This document shows positions 45,545 to 53,718 of a stretch of 64,000 bases of DNA, piece after piece (position 1 is the stretch's first letter; each line of letters opens with the position of its first letter). Location of the stretch: the NCBI GenBank assembly GCA_021776335.1, contig JAJFGB010000004.1:248001-312000 (forward strand), given 5' to 3'. A program made the position numbers and the translations under genes. The DNA is from Hyphococcus sp. (lineage in GTDB: Bacteria; Pseudomonadota; Alphaproteobacteria; Caulobacterales; Parvularculaceae). The notes beneath the pieces were generated by a model. It did not search any database and was not told the DNA's origin. It saw only the letters and a program-made list of their open reading frames with translations.

Positions 45545-47134
45545 ATGAATAAGAAGTGTTGGAAATTCTGTAATGTCTCATGCGCCGCCATTGCGGCAGC
45601 GCTCGGCTTGCTGACGATGGCGGCGCCCACATCGGCAATGGCGCAGCAATGTGCCGTTGAAAATGGCCGCGGGCCGTCTAAGACACTGAGCCCTCGTGTG
45701 GCGACCGCGCTTGGCAATGTTTTTGAGCTAATGACTGCGGAACAATATCCGGAGGCGCTCACCGCGCTGAATCAACTTATCGCCCAGCGTGGCGATAGTA
45801 TGAAGCCGTTTGACCGGGGAACAACATTTGAGTTGCGTGGATCCGTAAAAGTCAATTTGGAAGATTATGCAGGGGCTTTGCGGGACTTTCAGACTGCGCT
45901 GGACTCCGGCGCATTGCCGGCATCGCGCAACAACCAGCTACGCTATTTTATAGCTCAGCTTCACTTTCAGGAAGAAAACTTCCAGCAAGCGATCCGCGGC
46001 CTTAACCAGTGGATTCAATCGGCTCAGGCTTGCGGTGAAACAGTTGATTCGAATGCGTATTATCTTCTGGCGGCGGCTCATACATCGACCTCGCCCCCCA
46101 ATCACCGCGCCGCGCTTGGCCCGGCGGAACAGGCTGTCGCCAATGCGCCTGAGCCGCGAAAAAGCTATTATGACCTTTTGAATTTGCTTTATTCAGAGCT
46201 TGGCGACAATGCCAAGCGCGCGCCGCTTTTGGAACGTATGGTTAATCACTGGCCTGCAGAGAAAAGCTATTGGACGCAACTTTCCGGCGCCTATTCGGTC
46301 ATGAACCGCGACCGTGAGGCCTTCTCTGTTCTTGAGGTCGCTTATCGCGCGGGACTGCTGAAAACAGAGGCCGAGCTGAAGACCCTCGTTCAATATTATT
46401 CCTTTTTCGAAAACCCCTATCGCGGCGCAAAAATGCTTGAGCGCGAGATGGCGGCCGGCAATATTAATCGCACGCAGGATAATCTTCAGTTGCTGTCGCA
46501 GCTTTGGAGTCAGGCGCGCGAACATAAAAAATCAATCCCGGTTTTACGCGAAGCAGCGCGTAATGCACCCGATGGCGAACTTTTCTACCGGCTCGGTCAG
46601 GTGTTGCTGGCGGATGAGCAATACCGTGAAGCGCAAAGGGAACTCGAACGCGCTTTGAATCGCGGCGGCATGGAGCGCAAAGACACTGGCGATGCATGGC
46701 TCTTATTGGGCACCGCCCGTTTCAGTCAGGCAGGGCCTGAAGATGTCGAGATATGGGATCGCTCCATTGATGCGTTCGTGAATGCACAGCGCTACGAAAA
46801 TGCTCGGGCAGCCGCGACAAACTGGATTGCTTATATCCGCGCTGTGAAAGACACCTATATCGCCGGTAAGGCAATCGAAGAGGCTCAAATACGAGAGCGT
46901 TGTCTGGACGATCTGGTTCGGGTTGAAACCCAGCGCCGGATTATGGAGCTAAGGGGTGCGACGCCCACAGCCGAACAGCTGGCGCGTGAGGCGGAATTGA
47001 ACGCCCTTTGCGGGGCCCCTGCCGCGACCGCTGCGGGCGGCGGCGCAGATGGCGGCGGCGCAGACGGAGGCGGCGAGGACGCAGACAGCGACACAGACTC
47101 GGATGATGAAAGCGATGCCGGAGGCGATGAATAG
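45545..47134 (+). CDS. Secreted TPR protein of the TonB operon
   Basis: 529 aa with a signal peptide (cut near AMA-QQC). About residues 60-450 contain several TPR-like helical repeats (YAGALRDFQTALDSGALP, then FQQAIRGLNQWIQS; GELFYRLGQVLLADEQYREAQ). The C-terminal ~45 residues are a low-complexity acidic tail: GGGADGGGADGGGEDADSD then DSDDESDAGGDE. It is the last gene of the operon, in the place where TtpC clusters carry a TPR protein, and probably acts as a periplasmic scaffold. The acidic tail could bind divalent metal or cationic surfaces. Confidence 0.88.
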   Translation: MNKKCWKFCNVSCAAIAAALGLLTMAAPTSAMAQQCAVENGRGPSKTLSPRVATALGNVFELMTAEQYPEALTALNQLIAQRGDSMKPFDRGTTFELRGSVKVNLEDYAGALRDFQTALDSGALPASRNNQLRYFIAQLHFQEENFQQAIRGLNQWIQSAQACGETVDSNAYYLLAAAHTSTSPPNHRAALGPAEQAVANAPEPRKSYYDLLNLLYSELGDNAKRAPLLERMVNHWPAEKSYWTQLSGAYSVMNRDREAFSVLEVAYRAGLLKTEAELKTLVQYYSFFENPYRGAKMLEREMAAGNINRTQDNLQLLSQLWSQAREHKKSIPVLREAARNAPDGELFYRLGQVLLADEQYREAQRELERALNRGGMERKDTGDAWLLLGTARFSQAGPEDVEIWDRSIDAFVNAQRYENARAAATNWIAYIRAVKDTYIAGKAIEEAQIRERCLDDLVRVETQRRIMELRGATPTAEQLAREAELNALCGAPAATAAGGGADGGGADGGGEDADSDTDSDDESDAGGDE

Positions 47135-47165
47135 CGACCGGCTATTTTGAAACGCGAAAAAATAG

Positions 47166-47195
47166 AAAAAGGCGGCCTTTAAGGGCCGCCTTTTT
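47166..47195. terminator. Bidirectional Rho-independent terminator
   Basis: AAAAAGGCGGCC and GGCCGCCTTTTT form a perfect hairpin with a TTTAAG loop. It lies 32 bases after the TPR gene stop and can also terminate the convergent gene at 47238. Confidence 0.9.
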
Positions 47196-47237
47196 CAATC
47201 TGGGTTAAGCGCATATTAATAGCGCCCTAATCAGTCA

Positions 47238-47540
47238 TTAATATTCGTTACGTTCGCCTAAAATACGGCCGCCATCTTTCGCTTCCGGGATGCTGCTGGT
47301 GCATTCAAGATAACCCTGCCGCCAGCCTGCGCGATAGGCTTCGTCATTTTCAAAGGCATAAGCGTCGCGCGCCTGGCGCGTGGAAAAGCTTTTATCCTCT
47401 TCAGAGGCGGTGGCGCATCCGTCGGTATATCCAGCCTGAAATCCGGGCGCCTCGCGCAATGCCTGGACGTCAAGGGAGGTGGCGCAGCCGCTGAGCGCCA
47501 CGAGCGCTGTGGCGGCGAAATATGGCAAGGCTTGTTTCAC
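47238..47540 (-). CDS. Small hypothetical lipoprotein
   Basis: 100 aa from GTG 47540, with AAAGGGA nine bases upstream. The first residues KQALPYFAATALVALSGC form a lipoprotein signal with lipobox LSGC. The mature part has repeated A/G-Y-x-x-G elements (FQAGYTDGCATA, then YRAGWRQGYLEC) and two cysteine residues. I do not recognise the family. It is likely anchored in the inner or outer membrane. Convergent with the TonB operon and sharing its terminator; probably not part of that system. Confidence 0.65.
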   Translation of the reverse strand: MKQALPYFAATALVALSGCATSLDVQALREAPGFQAGYTDGCATASEEDKSFSTRQARDAYAFENDEAYRAGWRQGYLECTSSIPEAKDGGRILGERNEY

Positions 47541-47690
47541 AGGCGTAATTCCCTTTCTGGTCCGGGTGGATGACACTCTAGCATCAGGGAGCGCCAAGGT
47601 CTCGGAAAACCCGATGTAAAAGTGAAATCCCTCGTTAACGGTGTTCCGGTTACAACGGTTTTATCCAGAAAGCCGGATTGACGGGCAACC

Positions 47691-48866
47691 ATGACAGAAT
47701 TTGAGACGGCGCTAGACGAAGTACCGGCCGCGCCCGACGCGGAGACAATGCTGACCCCATTACATGCGGTTGGCCATTCGCCGCGCGCGCTGATGGCGCG
47801 CAAGCTTACCGATATTGTGGTGCTCCCCGCGGGCCGGATTTCCGGCAATGAGCGAGCACTCGTCGCCGACATTCTTTTGCAGGTCCTCGATAAGGTTGAT
47901 CAGGATATTCGCATGGAGATTGCCGAACGTGTGGCGCGGGTTACCGAGTGCCCGCCAGCGCTCGTGCGCATGTTGCTTTTGGATGATTCTATCGTTGCCC
48001 AAAAGGTTCTTCGAAGCGGCACGACTTTGCCGGATGCGCTGTTAATTGAAACGGCCCGTGACGGCACGATGGCGCATCGCGAAATGATTGCCCGGCGCCT
48101 GGACCTCTCGCCAGCGGTTGCAGACGCCTGTCTGCAATATGACGAAGGGGAAGTGTGCAAACTTGTTCTAAAGCGCGAGGGCTGCCAGATTTCGCCGAAT
48201 GCGATCAACAAACTTGTTGCCCTGAGCGCTCTAAATAGCGAGCTGCAGACATTGTTGCTGCGTCGGCCGGAACTCGAGCCAGCGCATGGTTTTACGATGT
48301 TCTGGTGGGTCGACACGCCTGAGCATCGCAAGCGCATTCTTTTGCGTTTTGCCCTTGATCGCCGATTAATTCAGGACGTGCTGGAGGACCTCTATGCACG
48401 GGCTTTCCGTGGCAGCGAGGCCGACCCATTTGTTCAGGAGATATTGACCCTGGCGGAGCGCCGGCATCGGCCGCGCGGCATTAACGGAGAATCAGTTTCC
48501 ATGGGCGTCGTTATACGCACATTGGCTGCCGCCTACTGTAATCCGGTCGAGGATATCGTGGACGCGGTCAGGATGATCGGCGGCATCAGTCGCGATCTGG
48601 CGGCGCGCATTTTGCGCGATGGCGATGGCGAGCCATTTGCGGTGCTTTGCAAGAGCCTTGGCATTCCTCGCGATGATTTTTTCAGTGTTGTCGACCGCCC
48701 TGATCTTGAAGGTCATGCGCCGGGTCACGGCGATTACCTGCTCAGCATTTTTGACTCTATTGCGCGCGATTATTCACGCGCCGTTTTGCGATATTGGGAT
48801 TGGGACAGTAATCCGCGAATAGCGCACATCACGAGGCTGCTCGCCTTGCTCGAAGATGACATTTGA
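47691..48866 (+). CDS. DUF2336-family protein
   Basis: 391 aa, no signal peptide. It shows the alpha-helical repeat style of DUF2336: RALMARKLTDIV, VADILLQVLDKVDQDIRMEIAERVARV, and VVADACLQYDEGEV-like blocks, with a charged C-terminal half. DUF2336 proteins are common in Alphaproteobacteria, HEAT-like, and without an established function. It is divergent from the small lipoprotein gene with about 150 bp between. A ~230-bp region separates it from parA. Confidence 0.65.
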   Translation: MTEFETALDEVPAAPDAETMLTPLHAVGHSPRALMARKLTDIVVLPAGRISGNERALVADILLQVLDKVDQDIRMEIAERVARVTECPPALVRMLLLDDSIVAQKVLRSGTTLPDALLIETARDGTMAHREMIARRLDLSPAVADACLQYDEGEVCKLVLKREGCQISPNAINKLVALSALNSELQTLLLRRPELEPAHGFTMFWWVDTPEHRKRILLRFALDRRLIQDVLEDLYARAFRGSEADPFVQEILTLAERRHRPRGINGESVSMGVVIRTLAAAYCNPVEDIVDAVRMIGGISRDLAARILRDGDGEPFAVLCKSLGIPRDDFFSVVDRPDLEGHAPGHGDYLLSIFDSIARDYSRAVLRYWDWDSNPRIAHITRLLALLEDDI

Positions 48867-49020
48867 AAAAATACAGGCCATTTTAAGCCTCGTTTAATTG
48901 CTTTGTGCGAAAAACCGCCTCGCGTCGGTTGTGGTCTTGCGTATTAAGGCTGCTTCCGGCGTCTTTTTTTGACTACTAACAAGTCGATTCAAATTTGAGC
49001 AAAATTGTCGAGCTTGTTCA

Positions 49021-49039
49021 CGCCCAGTGTTAACGGGCG
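49021..49039. promoter_or_regulatory. Small inverted repeat upstream of parA
   Basis: CGCCC and GGGCG flank a nine-base AGTGTTAAC core, about 55 bases before the parA start. A weak operator or hairpin; no T-run follows. Confidence 0.25.
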
Positions 49040-49093
49040 CTGTGCACAATAACATACGGACATTCTGTCCAAGGGTGATTTTCTGGAGGGCGC

Positions 49094-49810
49094 ATGCTTT
49101 CTTCGATGCGTGTCATTGTCTTTGCATCGCAAAAGGGAGGTTCCGGTAAGACGACGTTATCGGGCCATATTGCGGTAGAGGCCGAGCGCCAGGGGGCGGG
49201 GCCCGTTGCGCTTATTGATACCGATCCGCAAGGATCGCTGGCAAAATGGTGGAATGTCCGAAAGGATCCGGCGCCGGCATTTATTCAGTCAGTATTTTCA
49301 AATCTATTTCATGATCTCGATAGTGCGCGCGATGAAGGCTTTCGCCTTGTTGTCGTTGATACGCCGCCTGCCGTTACGCGGGCGATTTCCGAGGTTGTGA
49401 GCTTCGCCGATCTTGTCGTGGCGCCGACACGGCCGAGCCCCCATGATCTTCGCGCTGTCGGTCCCACGGTTGACATCGCCGAAGCGCGCGGCAAACCGTT
49501 GATCTTTGTTGTCAACGCGGCGACGCCACGGGCGCGTATTACTTCAGAAGCCGCGATCGCACTGTCCCAGCATGGCACAGTGGCGCCGGTCACAATCCAC
49601 CATCGTGTTGATTTCGCGGCCTCTATGATTGACGGTCGCAGCGTGATGGAAATTGATCCGTTCTGTCAGTCGGCACAAGAGGTCTCGCAGCTGTGGAAGT
49701 ATCTCCATGAGCGTTTGCAGCGCGCTGATGGCGGATACCGCACACAGGAAGATCCGATGGCGGCGATGACCAACCCTCACAACCGCGTTTTCGGGCGCCG
49801 GGCGGTGTAA
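49094..49810 (+). CDS. ParA-family ATPase
   Basis: 238 aa. The deviant Walker A motif QKGGSGKTT is at residues 13-21, with LIDTDPQGSLAKWW (Walker A') and VVDTPPAV (Walker B). It lacks an N-terminal DNA-binding domain, so it is the small chromosomal/plasmid ParA-like type that moves cargo by ATP-dependent DNA association. GGAGGG gives the start at 49094. The next gene overlaps by one base (TAATG), implying a functional pair. No parB box array was seen, so this is not obviously a plasmid origin. Role may be in segregation of DNA or protein clusters. Confidence 0.88.
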   Translation: MLSSMRVIVFASQKGGSGKTTLSGHIAVEAERQGAGPVALIDTDPQGSLAKWWNVRKDPAPAFIQSVFSNLFHDLDSARDEGFRLVVVDTPPAVTRAISEVVSFADLVVAPTRPSPHDLRAVGPTVDIAEARGKPLIFVVNAATPRARITSEAAIALSQHGTVAPVTIHHRVDFAASMIDGRSVMEIDPFCQSAQEVSQLWKYLHERLQRADGGYRTQEDPMAAMTNPHNRVFGRRAV

Positions 49811-50427
49811 TGAACGGTTATGCGCCAAACCCAACCAACTCAGCCGACGACAATGCCTGCGCCCCGCTAACCGCGGGTCTGCTGGCCCGTAAAGGCGAAG
49901 CGTTGCCGGCCGTTGATGCGGATGCGCATGCGGGTGTCGATCTTGGCGCACAACCGGTGCGTCAGGCGAATGGCGCGCAGTCCAAGGGCGTCAGTCAGGA
50001 AACAATAGAAAGTCTGTACCCGGCAGTTCCTGAAAAAGGCGATGCAGCGCCGCGCAGCAATGTGCACACTATTCATCGTCACGCTGAGCCGCCAGCCGGA
50101 GCGCCGGTTGATGCGCCGCCGACTAGTTGGACGGCGACGCCCAATCCGCACAAGTCCTATTTTGAACGAAAAGGTCGTCCTCTGCGCCCGCCGGTTCAAG
50201 ACCAGCCTGGCCCCAAGGCCACGGTGACGTTTCGGATGCCCGCGCGCGATTTCATCCGCCTGCGCTTTGCCGCGCGCGATCTTGAGCTGTCATGCCAGTC
50301 GGTGATCCTCGAAGCGCTCGATTGCTATCTTGACGCCAATGACGTTGAAGCCGTCTCCGACGAGGTTTGCGAGGCCGAGACCGAGCGCTTGATGCGGACC
50401 ATGGGTCGGCGTCGCAGCGGCGGATAG
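49810..50427 (+). CDS. ParA-associated protein with possible RHH domain
   Basis: 205 aa, starting one base inside the parA stop (TAATG), so translation is coupled. The first ~130 residues are poorly ordered and rich in Ala, Pro and Asn. The C-terminal ~70 residues contain ATVTFRMPARDFIRLRFAARDLELSCQSVILEAL, which resembles a ribbon-helix-helix DNA-binding pattern (strand then two helices). It is a plausible DNA- or ParA-interacting partner in place of a classical ParB. No family recognised by name. Confidence 0.6.
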   Translation: MNGYAPNPTNSADDNACAPLTAGLLARKGEALPAVDADAHAGVDLGAQPVRQANGAQSKGVSQETIESLYPAVPEKGDAAPRSNVHTIHRHAEPPAGAPVDAPPTSWTATPNPHKSYFERKGRPLRPPVQDQPGPKATVTFRMPARDFIRLRFAARDLELSCQSVILEALDCYLDANDVEAVSDEVCEAETERLMRTMGRRRSGG

Positions 50428-50733
50428 CACGCACAATGCATTTCGTGCTGTGATCACAACCCGATTGGCGCCGGGCTAAACTGCAAATTTCAAAAAATCG
50501 AATATCACTCGTTATATTGGGCCCCGGCGGGCTGTGCGAAACTGAACCCCAACCCATTGATTTATCGCCAAATTCTGCGACATTCGCGGCTTCTGGAAGC
50601 TGATTTGCGAGTTTCGGCGCTGAGGCAGATATTTGCGCTTTGGCGCGACTCGCGGCGGTGTTTCTGTCATGTGGGGTCGATCACATCCAATGTGGATCGG
50701 CCGGTGTGGATTGGGGTTCAACGGGAAGGGTTG
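50428..50733. other. Intergenic region before Mrp operon
   Basis: About 306 bp with no credible gene. A frame from 50557 into the mrpE gene lacks family character. CACATCCAATGTGG (50686-50699) holds a short imperfect repeat CACAT/ATGTG. Likely holds the operon promoter, which I cannot place. Confidence 0.5.
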
Positions 50734-51213
50734 ATGGGGCGGTTTATCATCCTTGTTTTGGCGCTGGCCGCCATTTGGCTGTTGTTGTCGGGCTATTTCG
50801 ACAAGCCGTTATTGCTCGGCTTTGGCGCCGCCTCTGTGCTTTTCGCTGCTTGGCTCGCTCACCGCGCCCATGTCCTTGACGATTCGGGTGTTCCCGGCGG
50901 GGTCTTTCCCGGCATTGTTGGCTATATGATCTGGCTCACCGTTGAAATCGGCAAGGCGAACATCATGGTGATGCGTCAGGCGCTTGCTGTTGAACCTAAA
51001 CTCTCGCCAAAACTTTTTACGGTGCCGAACCCACCGAAAACCAACCTCGGCAAAGTGATCTTTGCAAATTCCATCACCCTGACACCGGGAACGGTGAGCA
51101 TCGATCTTCGGGAAAATGAAATCCTTGTTCACGGGCTGACTGAAGACCTCTCCGATGTGGCAGGCATTAACGCCATGGGCGCTCGTGTCGCCAAGATCGA
51201 GCGGAGGCGCTGA
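50734..51213 (+). CDS. mrpE: Mrp-type antiporter subunit E
   Basis: 159 aa from ATG 50734; upstream frame to 50557 is unlike protein. Two N-terminal helices (FIILVLALAAIWLLLSGYF, then a second near residues 27-45) are followed by the MrpE pattern YMIWLTVEIGKANIMVMRQAL, and ANSITLTPGTVSIDLRENEILVHGL. MrpE is required for stability of the multi-subunit Na+(K+)/H+ antiporter in the inner membrane. It is the first gene of a nine-gene operon. Confidence 0.93.
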   Translation: MGRFIILVLALAAIWLLLSGYFDKPLLLGFGAASVLFAAWLAHRAHVLDDSGVPGGVFPGIVGYMIWLTVEIGKANIMVMRQALAVEPKLSPKLFTVPNPPKTNLGKVIFANSITLTPGTVSIDLRENEILVHGLTEDLSDVAGINAMGARVAKIERRR

Positions 51214-51217
51214 GCTG

Positions 51218-51535
51218 ATGTTTGCAACGGCGACCGCTGCTATTATTGCCGCCATGGTGCTGGCCCTTATCCGGGCTATTGCCGGTCCATCGCTTTACGA
51301 CCGCATCTTGGCCGGCAATTCTTTCGGCACCAAGACAGTGCTCCTGATCGGCGTTATGGGATTTTTGATGGGGCGCCCCGATTTTCTCGACATTGCGCTT
51401 TTATATGCGTTGATCAATTTCGCGGCGACCTTGGCGATTTTGCGCTTTTTCTCCTATCGCACCCCCAAGGGTAAACCGGCCGAACCCACCGACGGGCCGT
51501 TGACTGGGTCGATGAATGATGGAGGCGCGGCATGA
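51218..51535 (+). CDS. mrpF: Mrp-type antiporter subunit F
   Basis: 105 aa from ATG 51218. Three short hydrophobic helices with the MrpF pattern RAIAGPSLYDRILAGNSFGTKTVLLIGVMGFLMGR, then DIALLYALINFAATLAIL. Small membrane subunit that packs against the others; usual length ~90. The C-terminal ~20 residues (KPAEPTDGPLTGS) are an extra tail. Its stop overlaps the start of mrpG by four bases (ATGA). Confidence 0.92.
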   Translation: MFATATAAIIAAMVLALIRAIAGPSLYDRILAGNSFGTKTVLLIGVMGFLMGRPDFLDIALLYALINFAATLAILRFFSYRTPKGKPAEPTDGPLTGSMNDGGAA

Positions 51536-51873
51536 TCGACTGGGGTCTAGTGCGTGATCTCTTATCATGGGCGTTGTTCCTGACCGGCGGCGCTGCTGTC
51601 GTGATCGGCGCCGTTGGTATCGTGCGTTTTCCGGATTTTTTCACGCGCCTTCACGCTGCAGGCGTTACGGACACAGCAGGCGCCGAACTTATTATCTTCG
51701 CGATGATGCTTCAGGCGCCGAACTGGCTCGTAGTATCGAAGCTCGGTTTCATTGCCGTGTTCCTTGCGCTGACGTCGCCGGTGGCGACCCACGCGATCGC
51801 ACACGCAGCATGGATGGTTGGTTTTAAACCAATGCAGGGGCCTGATCTTCGCTATGATGGTGATGGCAAATGA
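51532..51873 (+). CDS. mrpG: Mrp-type antiporter subunit G
   Basis: 113 aa, three transmembrane helices. The family block GGAAVVIGAVGIVRFPDFFTRLHAAGVTDTAGAELI is clear, followed by LTSPVATHAIAHAAW. MrpG is a small membrane subunit of the antiporter assembly. Overlap with mrpF and with the next gene (four bases each) shows tight translational coupling. Confidence 0.93.
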   Translation: MIDWGLVRDLLSWALFLTGGAAVVIGAVGIVRFPDFFTRLHAAGVTDTAGAELIIFAMMLQAPNWLVVSKLGFIAVFLALTSPVATHAIAHAAWMVGFKPMQGPDLRYDGDGK

Positions 51874-52463
51874 ACGGTTTTCAGACGCATCTGGGACCGT
51901 TAGTGTTCCTTGACCTTTCATTGTTGACGATGTTGGTGCTTGTCGCCTTTGCGATGCTTCGGTCGCGGCATTTATTTGCGGTGGTCATGCTGTCGGGCAT
52001 TTATTCGCTTTTGTCAGCAGCTTTTTTTGTTTCGCTTGATGCCGTTGATGTCGCCTTTACCGAAGCCGCAGTTGGCGCAGGCATTTCCACCGTTTTAATG
52101 CTGGGCGGTATGCTGTTGACGGCGCGCCGTGAAAAACCCGTGACGCCAGGCCGTGCGCCGGTCGCGCTGGCGGTTGTTTTTGCCACGGGCGCGGCGCTCA
52201 TCTACGCAACCATCGACATGCCGGCCTTTGGCGACCCCAATGCGCCAGCAAACAGTTCCGTCGGGCAGCGATATGTTGAGGAAACGCCAAACGATATTGC
52301 GGTCCCGAACATCGTTACCGCGGTTCTGGCGAGCTATCGTGGGTTTGATACGCTGGGTGAGGTCATGGTGATTTTCACAGCGGGTGTGGCGGTTATTCTT
52401 CTTCTCGGTGTTGGTTCAGTGCGCGGTGGTACGCGCATTGTCGACAAGGATGAGGACGAATGA
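51870..52463 (+). CDS. Separate MrpA C-terminal-like subunit (DUF4040 plus MbhE-like)
   Basis: 197 aa, about five transmembrane helices. The first half fits DUF4040/MbhD (FAVVMLSGIYSLLSAAFFVSLDAVDVAFTEAAVGAG). The second half fits MbhE (PAFGDPNAPANSSVG, then VPNIVTAVLASYRGFDTLGE). In standard Mrp these segments are the C-terminus of MrpA; in this operon they are a free subunit, as in split Mrp-like modules of membrane-bound hydrogenases. It should sit between the antiporter-like subunits and MrpB. Overlaps both neighbours by ATGA. Confidence 0.9.
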   Translation: MNGFQTHLGPLVFLDLSLLTMLVLVAFAMLRSRHLFAVVMLSGIYSLLSAAFFVSLDAVDVAFTEAAVGAGISTVLMLGGMLLTARREKPVTPGRAPVALAVVFATGAALIYATIDMPAFGDPNAPANSSVGQRYVEETPNDIAVPNIVTAVLASYRGFDTLGEVMVIFTAGVAVILLLGVGSVRGGTRIVDKDEDE

Positions 52464-52903
52464 TGGAACGTTTGATCCTTAAGGTAACAACCAAAATTCT
52501 CTTTGCGCCAATCATCTTGTTTGCGCTTTACGTGCAGTTTCACGGGGATTACGGGCCCGGCGGCGGCTTTCAGGCCGGCGTTATTTTTGCGGTTGCCTTT
52601 ATTTTGCACGCCTTTTGTTTCGGGCTTGAGGAAACAAAAAAAGCGGCGCCGCAAAAGGCGCTGATCGTCGCTATGGTTCTCGGCCTGATGTTTTATGCGG
52701 GGACGGGGGTGGCGACGATGCTGCTGGGCGCCAATTTCCTTGGATATGATGCGATCGATCCGGCATCGACCCATCATGCCGGTCAGCATTATGGGATCTT
52801 GCTGGTTGAATGGGGCGTCGGCATGACGGTTGCGTCGACGATGCTGACAATTTTTTATCATTTCACAGGCCGTGAGCCTGATATCGATCAAGAAGATTGG
52901 TAG
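52460..52903 (+). CDS. mrpB: Mrp-type antiporter subunit B
   Basis: 147 aa, four transmembrane helices. The MnhB block KILFAPIILFALYVQFHG, DYGPGGGFQAGVIFAVAF is well preserved, followed by HHAGQHYGILLVEWGVGMTV. Structural and probably ion-path subunit. Four-base overlap with the DUF4040-like gene upstream; the mrpC ATG is three bases after its stop. Confidence 0.93.
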   Translation: MMERLILKVTTKILFAPIILFALYVQFHGDYGPGGGFQAGVIFAVAFILHAFCFGLEETKKAAPQKALIVAMVLGLMFYAGTGVATMLLGANFLGYDAIDPASTHHAGQHYGILLVEWGVGMTVASTMLTIFYHFTGREPDIDQEDW

Positions 52904-52905
52904 GC

Positions 52906-53718
52906 ATGGAACACTGGCTCGAATTCATTGCGGCGCGCTACAATTACTGGATCGTCATTGTTTTGATGATGACTGGCCTTTATGTGGTTTTTGCGCGCGG
53001 CAATCTTGTGAAGAAGATTGTTGGCCTCAATCTCTTTCAGACATCGGTATTTATTTTTTATATCACAATTGGAAAAATTGCTGGCGGTACTGCGCCGATC
53101 TATATCGGCGGTGAGCTGGATCACGGTGACACTGCCGGCCATGGCGATGTGGGTGATTCACACGGCGCAGAAGGCGCCGGTTTGCATGACGTCCTGGACG
53201 ATGCTGCCGGCGCAGCGACCCAGCCGATCAGCGATGGCAGCGCGGTCGATAGCCTTCATGCCAAAGTCGACAATTCGATTGGGGACCTTGCCGCCAATGA
53301 TCTTAAAACTATGCTCAAAGATCTGGATCCTGGAGAGGGCGGCGAAGTTGTCGCTTCCCTGCATGACGATGTGGGCAAGGTGGCAAACGACATGCTTGCC
53401 AAAACTCAACAGCCGGATGCACCCGCGTTTGACTTGACGGATGACGTCGCGCCCGAAACCATTGATCACGCTGCTGACATTGCCAATACGCTCGGCGATG
53501 CCGGACATGGGCTGGGCGAGGTGATTTACACCAACCCATTGCCGCATGTGCTGATTCTGACGGCGATCGTTGTGGGCGTTGCAACAACCGCGGTTGGTCT
53601 CGCTCTCGCCGTGCGCATTCGCGAAGCTTACGGCACGATCGAGGAAGACGAACTTGAAGTGCTCGACAATGTCGCGGAATTTGGCGAGGCAGCCGCCGTC
53701 GCGGGAGGGCATGCATGA
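52906..53718 (+). CDS. mrpC: Mrp-type antiporter subunit C with long periplasmic insertion
   Basis: 270 aa from ATG 52906 (TTG at 52897 would add three residues). Usual MrpC/NuoK proteins are about 110-130 aa with three helices. Here TM1 (~15-30), the cytoplasmic RGNLVKKIVG loop and TM2 (~43-58) are normal and end in GGTAPIYI. An insertion of about 137 residues (~70-206) follows, then the normal LPHVLILTAIVVGVATTAVGL helix. The insert is rich in Asp, Ala and Gly with eight His, starting ELDHGDTAGHGDVGDSHG. By the NuoK topology it faces the periplasm. It may bind cations or another protein. Confidence 0.9.
   Translation: MEHWLEFIAARYNYWIVIVLMMTGLYVVFARGNLVKKIVGLNLFQTSVFIFYITIGKIAGGTAPIYIGGELDHGDTAGHGDVGDSHGAEGAGLHDVLDDAAGAATQPISDGSAVDSLHAKVDNSIGDLAANDLKTMLKDLDPGEGGEVVASLHDDVGKVANDMLAKTQQPDAPAFDLTDDVAPETIDHAADIANTLGDAGHGLGEVIYTNPLPHVLILTAIVVGVATTAVGLALAVRIREAYGTIEEDELEVLDNVAEFGEAAAVAGGHA

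Noticed and set aside
49094-50427. Integrated plasmid origin
   Set aside because: A ParA gene alone is not enough; no replication gene or iteron array lies nearby.
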